Positions 1 to 10,690 of a stretch of DNA of 64,000 nucleotides are shown here, in pieces. Position 1 is the stretch's first letter; the number at the start of each line of letters is the position of its first letter. The notes beneath the pieces are model-generated. The model was not told where the DNA came from. It did not search any database and saw only the letters and a list, made by a program, of their open reading frames with translations. A program made the position numbers and the translations under genes. Source of the stretch: Lepeophtheirus salmonis (lineage: Eukaryota > Arthropoda > Copepoda > Siphonostomatoida > Caligidae); the NCBI RefSeq assembly GCF_016086655.4, contig NC_052134.2:33417971-33481970 (forward strand), given 5' to 3'.

Positions 1-909
1 CTATTTTAACTTAGTCATATGATTAATTCTATTAAGAAGAGAATAATTGGAACAAGTAAAATCACACTCAATGACGTCACGAGGGATGGATTTTACCTTC
101 TTTAAGGACCAACAAGTGGGAGTGGACTGGACCACGGTTCTTGCTCCTAAATAAGGATTGGTACTACACAACTAGAACATTATTATTTATGCAATTTAAC
201 GAAAAATTCGTTCCGCAGTTGGAAAGAATGGGCTAATTTTTATTTTTTTATCAACTTCAAATATCCTCTGTCTACCCTACATATTGTATTGGTCTACCAA
301 GTCATTTGTTATCTAACTTTTCAACAATTACAAGCAGCAAGTAGGAGGGGGAATGGAGAGGGAATACAAATCTACAAGTCATTGTATGTAAATGTATTCA
401 CAAGTATGTAGAGAAAGATCCAAGGTATTATTGTATTTAACTAATGAATAAGTAACAACCACTACTACTGTTAAACAAGAGGAAGAGAAGCATAAAGAGA
501 GAATGGAAAAAAATATACCATAATAAACTATAAAAAATAATATAACAAACCATTAACTACTACTACCTCTGTTATTATTATCATTATTCAAAAATGAGTC
601 TGTCCTTCAGATCTTTCCAATCTATTTTTTTTATGAGGTACTAATTATTACAGAGTAGTTAGATGCTGCTGCTTCATGTGGATCTCTTTGCATAAAATAT
701 CGTTTTCACTCACGTCACAGATTACATCAAGTATCAAAGTGACGTCATGTGGGGAGGGGGAGGGGTATTGAGTTGACAAATTTACATAAGTAATGAGTGT
801 TTGCTCAGGAGTTATAAGTGTAACAACTCTGTTGGACCCGAAGTAGAATTTAAGATCAACATTGGAGTAATTCTAGACTATATGCCTTGCAATTTCAGGG
901 CTTCCACAA
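1..909. other. unannotated AT-rich stretch
   Basis: No supported gene. The stretch holds short purine-rich tracts and two exact TGACGTCA palindromes (72-79 and 740-747) of the CREB/ATF-binding type. Nothing shows that they act as a promoter. Confidence 0.5.
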
Positions 910-1260
910 TGGGTTGGGGGGTAGAGGAGCTGTAACCCCTCTCAAATTAAGGAATTTTTGCCTTTTACAAGAAAATTTAATCTTATATTAATAGCTGTGG
1001 ATTTTTGAAATTTTTCTCAGAAAAATTTAATATTTAAATTATTTTCAAAGAAGTTAATTTTCTGTAAGAAGCTGTGGATTTTAATATTTGATTTTTTTAA
1101 TTTTTTTTTTCAAAATATTTAACTTTTTTGTAAACAACAGTAGATTCTTCCATTGTTTTTAAATAACTCTGGTTTTTTGATTATTATTATTATTTTTTTT
1201 TTTCAAATTTACTTTTTTGAAATGTGTTTCCAAAAAATTTAATTTTTCTAAGTATTTCCT
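910..1260 (+). repeat. dispersed AT-rich repeat R1, copy 1
   Basis: This copy starts with a GC-richer block (GTAGAGGAGCTGTAACCCCT) and runs into runs of the type CAAAAAATTTAATTTT separated by TGTGGATTTTTGA. The same head-to-tail order occurs on the plus strand near 55.4 and 59.9 kb, and in reverse near 41.7 kb. No coding potential is visible. It is probably a non-autonomous mobile element of unknown class. Confidence 0.6.
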
Positions 1261-2917
1261 GGTAACCTACAAGATATTTGTATTTTTATTAATTAAGTAT
1301 CCCCATTTCGTGAATTCAAACGTATAACTATTAGCATACGAGGAACATTATAGTTTTTATAGTGGTCTTTGTCAGCAAAAATGTCGAAGACTTAGACAAA
1401 TCTCACATCCCACCCAGCAGTATTCAGACTAATATTTTTTCCCCATTCATAATAAAATATGTTCTGCCAGCATCTGAAAATAAAAGAAACCGAAAAGAAA
1501 GTAATAATCCTGACAATTTGAAGAATGTTTCGTACAAGAGTAGCACAGCTGTCGTGACGTTTCATTGATTCAGCTACAAGAAGCTCTAAGAGGAAGGAAA
1601 TAATCTTCTTATATAATAAGGGCATATAAGCAAGAATAAGACGTAGATCCTCAATTCTACTCCAAATCTAACAAGGAATTACATTTACAACTCTTGAGGA
1701 CCAAACCCTCATTGTTACCCTTCGTCTTTCCTTAGCTCACTCACTAGTTATTACTTAGATGTTCTGTCTTCAAGAATTAAGTAATAATGACAACAACTTT
1801 GGAAAATAAGAAACCCTGTTCAGAATGCCAAATAAAAAAAGATACTCCCCCTTTTAAGGCATATTTTATTGTCTATTGATATATCTGTCGTCTCTTTGAG
1901 CAACGTAGGTCAGATAGATTAATTGTTCTAATAAAATGTCGATTTATAGCTATAATCGCTATATATATTATATACATAAAACAAAACTATTTTCATTTGT
2001 ATTACGGTATTGATAATTATTGGAGCTAAACCCCCTCAAATTATTAAAGCTTGTCAGTCCTATTTTGACATTTAAATACACGACAGTACATTGTTGATCA
2101 TTTCCCTTAACCTTAATGAAAATATAGTTTTTATTCTTATAAAATTTGATTGTTTAGGCCCTAATGATGGGCTTTATCAACATAAAAACACTCTATATAT
2201 ATGTTGTGTACAAAACAACCATTTTTAGGCTGATCTATTTTAGCACATGCAGTATTTTGATTATTACCCACGGTATATTTATGTTCTCATTTCATTTTTA
2301 CCTATCAATACAACATATGTATTATCTATATATGATAAAACTGTGTGTTCATGTGGTCCCGATCCTTTCAAAGTCTTGGTTCCGACCAAAACCATAGCGA
2401 CTAGATTTGCTTTTTAAATTCTAAAAAAACAAAGTGTTTTTCATTTTCTCAATTTCCTCTCGATTTGTTCAATTATTGGTAGTATCGGGGGGGTATTGTT
2501 TTGATCACAACACTACAAACGTGGATTTTTGATTTATGTAATGCACCTCAAAATATTTATTAATTAATGGTTGTCATTTGGAAATTCAAAAATTACATCA
2601 TATAAAAGGGTTCTACGTCATTTTGCCACTTAAATTTTCATTTCTTGTAATTTTGCTTAATGGATATTTTGCTGGATCATATAATTGCAACCTTTTTACA
2701 TTCTGATGTTATAGTTACAAAGTTTCACCTCTAGTTTTGACTGTTAAATATTCATTTATTTCCATCAATGGAGTCCCTTCCATTTTTTAAACCTCAACTT
2801 AGATAATGACTTTGAGTAAGGTGTCATAAGTCAATGAGTATTTTCGAGATAGACTTCTGATCCAGGATTCAGAAGTCCTTAAAAACATTATTCCTTCTTT
2901 ACTTCATTCCTATTTTC
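1261..2917. other. unannotated stretch between repeats
   Basis: Short frames at 1,362-1,625 and 2,164-2,397 have low-complexity composition and no recognisable motifs. I see no gene, RNA or element boundary here. Confidence 0.5.
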
Positions 2918-3563
2918 TATAAATGTACTGATGCATAAGCATTGATATAGGAATTTTCAAGAATCGGCCGTGTTGAAGTATCAGAATCGGCTCAATAATG
3001 CCGATTTCATCGATACCTGTGCCTACTTAATAACATACATTATTAAGCAAAAAAAAATACTGCAATTTTATTATTTCAAATAGTAAACCAATACAAGGAA
3101 GTGGGGGTCATAGTATAGACTACCTAAGGGTTAAGACTAGGACCCGCTGCCTGTAGGGTTCCCAAATAAAATTATTTTTTATGTAATTTTTATTTTAATA
3201 TATAAAGAGTGCAATTATAACAGACCTACATAATAAAAATCAGGTTCATCCATTGAAAATGAAACTCTATTCAGTAGTCTAGGCAATATATATGAGCTAG
3301 CCAGGAATAAATTGACTTTTGAGGCCGGAGTAGAAACTAACTTTTTAAATAATTTTACTTTCAAATTACATATGATTGAAATATTTATGTTTTTTCTTGT
3401 CAAGCTCTAATTAATAAATAGTTACACATTTAAAAAAGTAAATAGTTTTGTTATTGGAACATGTAATTCTTTTTATACTTAATATTAATATGGAATCGGA
3501 ATCGTTCCTAAAGGTGGTATCAAAATCTGAATCGGCTGAAATTTTGGTATCTGGATATCTCTA
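2918..3563 (-). mobile_element. hAT-type non-autonomous element with perfect 8-bp target duplication
   Basis: The element is flanked on both sides by the identical octamer CTATTTTC (2,910-2,917 and 3,564-3,571), the target-duplication length of hAT transposons. Its ends are degenerate inverted repeats: the left begins TATAAATGTAC, and the right, read inverted, begins TAGAGATATCC. Both subterminal regions carry ATCGG-rich motifs. Read in reverse, its ends match those of the 1,280-bp element at 26,442-27,721, so the two belong to one family. At 646 bp, with no transposase frame, it must have been moved in trans and is now decayed. Confidence 0.85.
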
Positions 3564-5214
3564 CTATTTTCTCTTTTTCCTTTTCTCCAGATCCATAGCT
3601 GAAATAAAGTAATGACAAAAGGTAAGTTTAAACCTATAAAAACATAAAACGGGGACGAATATGTCATTCGGTCAGAGCTTTAATAGGCTAAATTACCAGA
3701 GGCAAAAATATTTATGGTAAAATTACAATTCACGATGATAAAGATCCATAATAATTCCAATGAAGGAGAAATGGATCCGGCAACAGATGGCGACCTCTAC
3801 CTTATTCACTAATAAATCTTCAAAGAAAAAGATGAAAAATTACTCCTTCTGTGGATTAGAGGAATAAAAATATTTTCAATTATATTACGAATGTCTAAAA
3901 GTATGCACATGGTATATATGACTGTAAGGCTCTTGGAGGTTTCCTTTCATACATCGATCGATCTTTAAGACAGATTTGTTGCTGTTGACATCCCCTTCCC
4001 CTAAAAAGTTCAGCAAAATCAAACTAATCATTTCAAAAGTCCTATTTATTCTCTACTTGGCACGGTCAAAATACGACCATAACTCCTCAAGCCCTCGATA
4101 AGTTTGTCGGAAAAGAACTTCACCTTAAGAAGTTTAGGGAAAAGGGAGCCTATGTTTATCTTCAGATAAACTTAATGATGAACCTGTTGCATAGTCCTTG
4201 CTCCTACTTAGGGTTAGAGGTTTTAGCTAGTTTTTATGCATTACATATATACAACTAATCAAGTTTTCATTATATAGGTTTTTCTTTAAAGAAACGTTGT
4301 TCAGTCGTTTGTTTTTAAGGTATTTTTTTGTTATGTTGCAGAATATGTCATTTTTGAAGTGTAGAAATCAATTGTTGTTACTTTTTTTTTTATCTTAAAC
4401 CCCTTTCTTTAAAAAAAAGAGAAATATTAAAGGCCCAAAATCAGTGACTAGTTAGCCAATTTTACAGAATATTGTTTATTTTAAATACACACAGTAAAAA
4501 ATATTCACAGCTTTAAAAGAGCTTATTTGATTTCAAACAAGCAACGTACGGAACAACAATAAGACAAAAACAGAGTCAAGAAAAAGTCAACAGCTGTGAC
4601 AAAACTACAGTGTAAATTGATTTATTACTAGAATACCGTAATGTATTTTATACATATCATCTCAACTTTGATTGGAACCTGTACACTTAAAAACCTGAAT
4701 ATAACATATACATTTTAATACATAGATAAACACTTTAGGAAAAAGGCATAAAAAAAGGATTATTTTATTCTCTCTTCCGACAACAATTCCGATTCAAGTA
4801 ATTATCTCCCTTCCAATTTGTTGAAAGTGCTTGTGTTTTTATTACTATTGACAGACAAAACATGTTCAAAACAACATGAATTATGTGTTTCCTTTCTATG
4901 AATAAAATAAAAACATATGCCTTTAAAAAAAAACAAGAAGGTTGAAGAGGGGGGAGGGGAGGGAGAAGGAACGTGAGCCGAGTCGTGGATCGGAAATGAA
5001 TGTTAAAGAATAACATTATCTAATCTTATTCTTTTTTTAATATTTTAAAGAAGAGGCAGGGTCTTACAAAATCACGAAAAGGAAAGAAAAAAACCGGAAA
5101 GGAATTTGCATTCAAATACTAACTTACAAATAATTAAATATCCAATATGTGGATTGATTTATAATGATCCTCTTCGTTTTGATACATGAAACCCAGTCAA
5201 AAGAAATTTAAAAA
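3564..5214. other. unannotated stretch
   Basis: A frame of about 75 codons at roughly 4,030-4,260 (plus) has mixed amino-acid composition but no early start codon, no splice context and no recognised motif. The rest is low-complexity AT-rich sequence with a purine-rich tract near 4,950. Confidence 0.45.
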
Positions 5215-5445
5215 TAGAGCATGAGCAAACTAAAAAATATATATTCTCCGCAAGGTGATGTGACAGTCTGTAGCTTATTGTTTAAAAAGGTGTATGCTGA
5301 GAAGCATTTTCATAGCACCGTCCATGTGAGTAATTATATATTATCGTATTATTTTGCCGCAAGACGGCGCCACTCTCTGTCGTTTAGTTTACAAACTAAT
5401 ATAAGTTAACAATGATCATACTCCATTGAATTATTTGTTGATATA
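5215..5445 (+). repeat. dispersed repeat R2, copy 1
   Basis: The sequence runs from GAGCAAACTAAAAAATATAT through GTGTGACAGTCTG-like and TATTATTTTGCCGC motifs to TTTACAAACTAATATAAGT. The same ordered blocks recur at 10,368-10,558 and partly at 9,889-9,945 and 31,943-32,080. A 62-codon frame inside it appears accidental, because it is not kept in the other copies. The element class is unknown. Confidence 0.7.
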
Positions 5446-5523
5446 AGAATAACGAGAAATTCTCTTATGAACAGGGTAACAAGCATATCTACTGAAAAAA
5501 AAAATACCACATTGAATTCTAAT

Positions 5524-5665
5524 TTCATCTTTTGTCTTGCATCTTTGTTAGGGACGGGATTGTCGAAGAAAATAAAAGTACAGTTTTATTCTACAGGTGC
5601 TTTATAAATCTCCCATCTTTAGTCATCGTTGTTTTATTTTTGTAAAGGTTACGTAAATGCGCTAA
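5524..5665 (+). repeat. dispersed repeat R3, copy 1
   Basis: The copy begins TTCATCTTTTGTCTTGC and ends in a GGTTACGTAAATG-like block. It aligns in order with 13,243-13,382 (plus) and with 23,886-23,985 (minus). No coding content is visible. R2 copy 1 lies just upstream. Confidence 0.6.
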
Positions 5666-5889
5666 CATAATTTATATATACAAAGAGGGTACCCAAAAAA
5701 TTACATTATACTTTAATTACACTTAAATTATACCAAATTCTTGAGATTACGAGGTTTTGTTACGCAACCAAACGACGGCTGAAACAAAAATAAACAAGTT
5801 TTGTTTTTATCTCATGTCTCTAATTATCTATATAGCAACAATAAAAAAGGAATCTGATGTGCAATCTCCTCCGTTAAAGTTTCAGAGTC

Positions 5890-6214
5890 CAGATGGTTAG
5901 TGAGACTGTTATGATCTCCATCCAGCCTACATATAACATTAAGATCTGTCCCCTTCTATAGGACCTTCAAAAGTTATGCAGCTACAACATGGATAACTTC
6001 TGGCCTCCATTTGGGCCTCTTTTAGATATAACTTCAACCCCTGGACTTTCTAGTTGGGGGCATCTTGGAAAATAATATTTGCCGCAACTCTCATCCAAAT
6101 TTGGATTCGATACGAAATGTCATCATGACAGCGTGGTACGCCATGAATACGACTTTTATCATCAAGAGTTGCCAATCTGTTCACTGACGTGTCGATAATG
6201 TTACAACATAAAGG
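5890..6214 (+). pseudogene. mariner-type transposase, C-terminal remnant
   Basis: Translation across frames gives the end of a mariner-like transposase. A WPP block at 6,002 is followed by a decayed version of the third catalytic-Asp region (around 6,035-6,050). Then comes the stretch VIMTAWYAMNTTFI and a basic C-terminus (VH*RVDNV). These residues match, almost position for position, the remnant on the minus strand at 25,379-25,860 (VIMTAWCTMDTAFI and RRVDPVILYKGG). Several stops and frame changes make it non-functional. The N-terminal DNA-binding part and the first two catalytic aspartates are absent. It ends where the inverted-repeat element at 6,218 begins. Confidence 0.7.
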
Positions 6215-6217
6215 TAC

Positions 6218-6912
6218 TATGAAAAATGCTCTGGAGAAAATTGCAAGTTAGGAAAATTGCCCGGGAGACAATTGCCGGTATTTTGTTAATATTTCATGGT
6301 GAATGCATTATCAATTTGCTTAATATTATTTATTACAAATATCTAAACATATTTGTTTGTTCCATTCCTCGTCAAGGGAGTACCTTCAAGTGTGAGTAGT
6401 AGTATTACAATACAATTTCATTGCAAGTTTTTAAACTAAATCAAATCTTCTAAGAAATGGATCGATAGGATTGGTAAGAAGGGCAGGGGGATAAATAGCT
6501 AAGGACCTCTTAAAATATGGTTGAATACCATCTGCCATCAGATTGGGTGGAGGTAGTTTAGGATTGCTAATAACCACCAGCAATATATCCAACGAAACCC
6601 CTCTAGTTTGAAATATAAATTGAAATAGTTTGAAGCCCTTGGGATGCTAATTGAAAACCGCATTTTTCTCTTTTTTCTGATGGATGCTACGGTACATGCA
6701 AAAAAACATTATTTTTATTTCAACAGTCCTATCAATAAAAATTTTTTCTTTCAATTTGTAATTTATAATGTGGTATTACTCATCATGAAGTTTGAACAAA
6801 TACAAGCCATTTATTCCCGGGCAATTTCCTAACCTACAATTTTCCTCAATGGCAATTTTCTCCAGGGCAATCCTCCAAAGGCAATTTTCCCCAAGGCAGT
6901 TTTCCCCTCATG
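6218..6912. mobile_element. foldback-like element with subrepeated inverted ends
   Basis: The two ends are inverted copies. The left carries CTGGAGAAAATTGC followed by AGTTAGGAAAATTGCCCGGG. The right, read in reverse, carries CTGGAGAAAATTGCCATTG followed by GGTTAGGAAATTGCCCGGG. The right arm (about 6,815-6,912) extends further outward with more units of the type GGGGAAAATTGCC, so the arms consist of short tandem subunits. The interior of about 500 bp has no supported gene. This layout resembles foldback-type transposons. No target duplication was identified. Confidence 0.7.
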
Positions 6913-7002
6913 AACATACAAACTATAGCTAAATATATTATTTAAACATATCAGAAATTGGTTTTGAGGTGTTTTTTCTCTATTCCATTTTTTTTTCTTT
7001 AG

Positions 7003-7470
7003 ATGACGGAGCCATACAAAAAAAGATTTATAGAAACTACAAAATCACCGGTCCCTAATATAATTTGTGGCATGGTATTTGAAGGTCAAACCAAACTATT
7101 TTCAGACATATCAAATCACTGTACTTTTAAATCAAACTCAAAATATTCTAATATATATGGTGGCATAGATTTTAATAAAGGAAAAAGACTAAAGTGCAAT
7201 TTGATTTCAAAGATCCCAGGTATCTGAAAAGAGTGCAGTGGTTTATTCACTTGATTTCATATTAGAGGGAAATGGTTTGGACTGAACGAAAAGTTTTATA
7301 TCTTAATCTTTACAGAAAATAATGGGAAAATGAAAACAGTGTCTCTGATAAAACTTTTCTGCTTCAAGGACACATTGCCCAGAGTTATTTTGACGAATGG
7401 ACACACTGCTAAAGAAAATATTAATATATTTTTGAATGTTTTAATACTAGTGAATTATGACTTACATTGA
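7003..7470 (+). CDS. candidate two-exon gene, product unknown
   Basis: Exon 1 would run 7,003-7,219 and exon 2 7,316-7,470, with TGA at 7,468. A polypyrimidine tract ending in TTTCTTTAG lies immediately before the ATG at 7,003, so this ATG may sit at the start of an internal exon. Exon 1 encodes 72 codons beginning MTEPYKKRF. It ends in CCCAG followed by a GTATCT donor. The 96-bp intron ends in a pyrimidine-rich TCTTTACAG. Joining the two exons keeps the frame open, giving 123 codons in total. Without splicing, the frame stops six bases after the donor. The residue mix is protein-like and not low-complexity for the first 105 or so codons, and the tail is more AT-driven. I recognise no domain or family. 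A chance model cannot be excluded in DNA this AT-rich. Confidence 0.35.
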
Positions 7471-8302
7471 TGCTAATTTTAAAAGACTGAATTCACTTAA
7501 TTATGAGGACGCTTCAACAGTTGACTCGACTCGCTATTAGAATCGTTGTAATAAAAATTATGACAACCAATCAATAAATTAATCTGTAAAGAATAATGGG
7601 AGGCTAAAATGAAGAAAAGATTAAATAATGAACACTTTATTATTGCAATTTGGGGCAAATAATTGCACATTTTATTATAAAGTTTGAGAAGTACTGCTCT
7701 CATATTGTACATACTATATATTTTTCACAACAAAATAACCTCTGTACACCTTGATATTCCGTCATCCATTAGATAAAGACAAAGGCGTATAATAAAGGCA
7801 ATAATCACTGCACATCTAACTACAAAAAAAAACATATGAAGAAATCAATTACATTATTGTAATCTATAATGGCTTTTTAATTAAGATAAATCATAGGAGA
7901 GAGGAAATTACTACGCTTGTACATACTCCAGATGAAACGTGAAGACTAGGGTTTCTGTCCCGGGATCCCAAGCAATTTTTAAGTTTTTTACACCTACAGG
8001 AAATACCCAGAAAATGCTAAATTCATTTCTTTCATCGTATAAGTTTCATTTAATTATGTATAATTCATTATGTTTAACGTGAATTAAATATGCATGAATC
8101 ACATTTTGAATATAATAATAGTTGTAGTAAAAATATATTCATCATTTTTCTAATAGATGGCTTTAGTAATGTGTATCTCGAGTTATATAAGTGTAATCAG
8201 TTTACATTAGATGGCATTAAAAAGATAATATTTCGTACTAAAAAACTTATTAGACAGATCTATTATTGTTTCACTTCAGTATGGTTTAAGCGTGCGTCAA
8301 AG
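7471..8302. other. unannotated stretch
   Basis: There is no supported gene. A minus-strand frame at 7,497-7,712 is rich in Asn, Leu and Tyr and carries no motif. Confidence 0.45.
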
Positions 8303-8398
8303 ATGGACACCAGGGAAAAGAAAATTCGTCATATTTTAGAGTTTCTCTTCAAACAAAGCAAAAACATAAGCCTGACGTCTGAAAATGCGAATAGATAA
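8303..8398 (+). pseudogene. possible mariner transposase N-terminal fragment
   Basis: An in-frame ATG opens 31 codons (MDTREKKIRHILEFLFKQSK and onward). These resemble the first helix of the N-terminal DNA-binding domain of mariner transposases, where a short charged start is followed by an ILxxxFKxGKN-like helix. The similarity ends at a stop at 8,396, and no later transposase motif follows. The preceding 70 codons are in the same open frame but do not look like transposase. The call rests on about 20 residues and could be coincidence. Confidence 0.3.
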
Positions 8399-8721
8399 AA
8401 AAAACTGTTAAAAATAATGGATTTCTTTTTATGACCCCTAGTTTTACATTTAAGATCTCTCATATGCATATAAAAATAGTTAGATTGATTTTAGCTATAT
8501 ACAAGCTGGATTTTTGCATGCGTGCCTGGTTGTGTATTTCCCAGTTATACAACATGCAGTTCCATCAAAGATTAGTTTGTTAATCAAATACTATTTAATT
8601 ATTATTTTACGGGGCGGATGGGGTTACGGAATTTAAAACAGTGTTACCCGTGGCCTCTAAAAAAAAATACCTCCACCCCAATTATGATAATTCTTAATAG
8701 GAAGGATTGATAGTAAATGAA

Positions 8722-8892
8722 TAGTGTTGGATTGGTCTAGAAAAACTAAAAAGAGTCATATCGGTCTGGTTCGAATAAAATTTGCTATATTATGAAACCG
8801 TTGAATGGTAAAAAAAGATCGGACCGATAAAAAAAACTAAAAAAGAGGGTGGGAGGCTCATTGGAAAATGACCTAGTACCAATCCAATACTA
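8722..8892. mobile_element. 171-bp inverted-repeat MITE
   Basis: The left end is TAGTGTTGGATTGGTCTAG. The right end, read inverted, is TAGTATTGGATTGGTACTAG. They differ by one substitution and one inserted base. The interior holds GGTCTGGTTCGAAT and GATCGGACCGAT blocks. The ends resemble hAT-type termini (TAGTGTTGG). The flanking octamers share only part of their bases, so a target duplication is not certain. Confidence 0.65.
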
Positions 8893-9888
8893 ATAGATCT
8901 TAAAATGAATTATTTATGACTTATAATAAAAAAAGAAATAGTTAAATTTCACATTATTCATTACTTTGTAACGGGATCCTGATATTACCCGGTATTCCAT
9001 TACTTAAAAATGGGTTATCAGAGATCCCCTTCAAAAAAGAGTTTCCCGGGAAATGCAAAAGGCAAGTACATACAAAACACAGAGGTACCTTAAATAATTA
9101 TTGATTTCAAAAGGAAATAAAATAAATCACGGATGTCAATTATCGATCGTTATTTGCAAAAACAAAATATAAAAAAACGTGCTTTTGACTACTTAATAAT
9201 AGGGGAAAACAAAATATAAGTTCAATTAAAAATAATTTGTATTTGTATACCTATAAATTCATCACGAAATAATCATTTACAGGAGAGAAGGAAGTGTTTT
9301 TAATGATATTCCGAAAGTCTATTTTACCTCATCAAATACCTTAAATATATAAATATTTATATTCGTGATGGATTTGAGTATTACTCGAATTTGAAGAAGA
9401 AAAAAACTCCGTTTTGCTAAAGTCGTCCATTTTTTGATCATTACTTGAGGCTGCCATAAATATTAATTATATAATTAAATTCGAATAATCAGATCACGAA
9501 ATATTCAATTATAGACTTATATCATCTCCAATTGTTACAACGTTCTTAATGAGTAGTTCAATATAAATTTTGTTGTTATATTTTTGAAAGATTATATTGT
9601 CTTTTGTATAATTGGCAACCTTTTTTCTGATTTGTTTATTTTACAGAAAATTCCGTACAAATTCGGTGCCAGGGAGAGAGTTTTTCCTACTGCTAGGAAA
9701 AGTATATAAAAAAGAATAACTAAGGTAGATAGTGATGCAACGGAGATGTAAAATCTAAATATTCAATCAAATTAGATTAATTTAAATTATAACTATTTTG
9801 TTGTAATTATATAAATTTACACCTTTTTAGAATAATTGCAGATAAATATTTACTAAAATAACCCCCAATAACTCAATAAATGAAAGGA
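8893..9888. other. unannotated stretch
   Basis: Low-complexity AT-rich DNA with no frame, repeat boundary or RNA motif that I can support. Confidence 0.45.
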
Positions 9889-9945
9889 CATAAGCAAACT
9901 CTAAAATATATATATTATCTGCAAGGTGGTATGATAGTACTTTGC
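9889..9945 (+). repeat. dispersed repeat R2, 5' fragment
   Basis: The fragment matches the first 55 or so bases of R2 (ATAAGCAAACTCTAAAATAT, then TATCTGCAAGGTGGTATGA) and then stops. It is a truncated copy. Confidence 0.55.
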
Positions 9946-10367
9946 ATGGATACCTCTATTGTATCACACAGCCTTTCTTTCGAAACAAAACTACCAGAAA
10001 GTTTCTTATAAAAAAGTACCATGAAATTGATAGTAAATAAAAGAAAGTACTTTTAATTGACATTTTTCTGGGTTCTCATAACTTTTCCCCGGATTTTTAT
10101 GTCTACATGATTTCTAGGGATTAAACCCTAGTACTTGCTTATTGTACTTTGACTCAATATCAGTTAGAATCCCAAATACATCGTTTACAAGAGAAAAAGG
10201 TTATGAAATATGACGGATTATATATGTAAATTAAAATTCTACCGATACAAATTTGAAAATGTGTGTATTTTTAAGCATTCGAAGACACAATATTAGAATT
10301 TGCTTTATAAGTTTTTATATCTCAGTTGAAACTTACACAACCAAATTGTATGTAGAATATGGCATTA

Positions 10368-10558
10368 GCCAACTAAAAAATATATTTTTTCCGTTAGGTA
10401 GTGTGACAGTCTGTTGCTTTTAGTTTAAAATAGTTGTTTAAAAAATTTTACTTAGATAGTTGTATTATTTTGCCGCTAAACGGAACCACTTTATATTGCT
10501 TTGTTTACAAGCTTATATAAATAAACAATGTTCATGCCCCATTGTTAAAATTATGTAG
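10368..10558 (+). repeat. dispersed repeat R2, copy 2
   Basis: It aligns along its length with 5,215-5,445: AACTAAAAAATATATTTTTT, GTGTGACAGTCTGTTGC, TATTATTTTGCCGCTAAACG and TTTACAAGCTTATATAAATA appear in the same order. Confidence 0.7.
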
Positions 10559-10579
10559 ATTTTATCAATTGCCTCATTT

Positions 10580-10690
10580 TGTTAGTTGAACTCGACTTGA
10601 CTCAGAGTTCAAAAACTCAAGCTCGACTCGACTCAATACTTAATTACTCGAACTCAATATTTATCACTCAACCCCAACACTAATATATAA
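10580..10690. repeat. CTCGACT-rich block with hAT-like terminus
   Basis: The block has several copies of CTCGACT(C/T)GACTC-type sequence and ends in CTCAACCCCAACACTAATA. Read inverted this is TAGTGTTGGGGTTGAG, close to the terminal sequence of the MITE at 8,722. A matching opposite end was not found, so this may be one end of a truncated hAT-like element. Confidence 0.4.
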
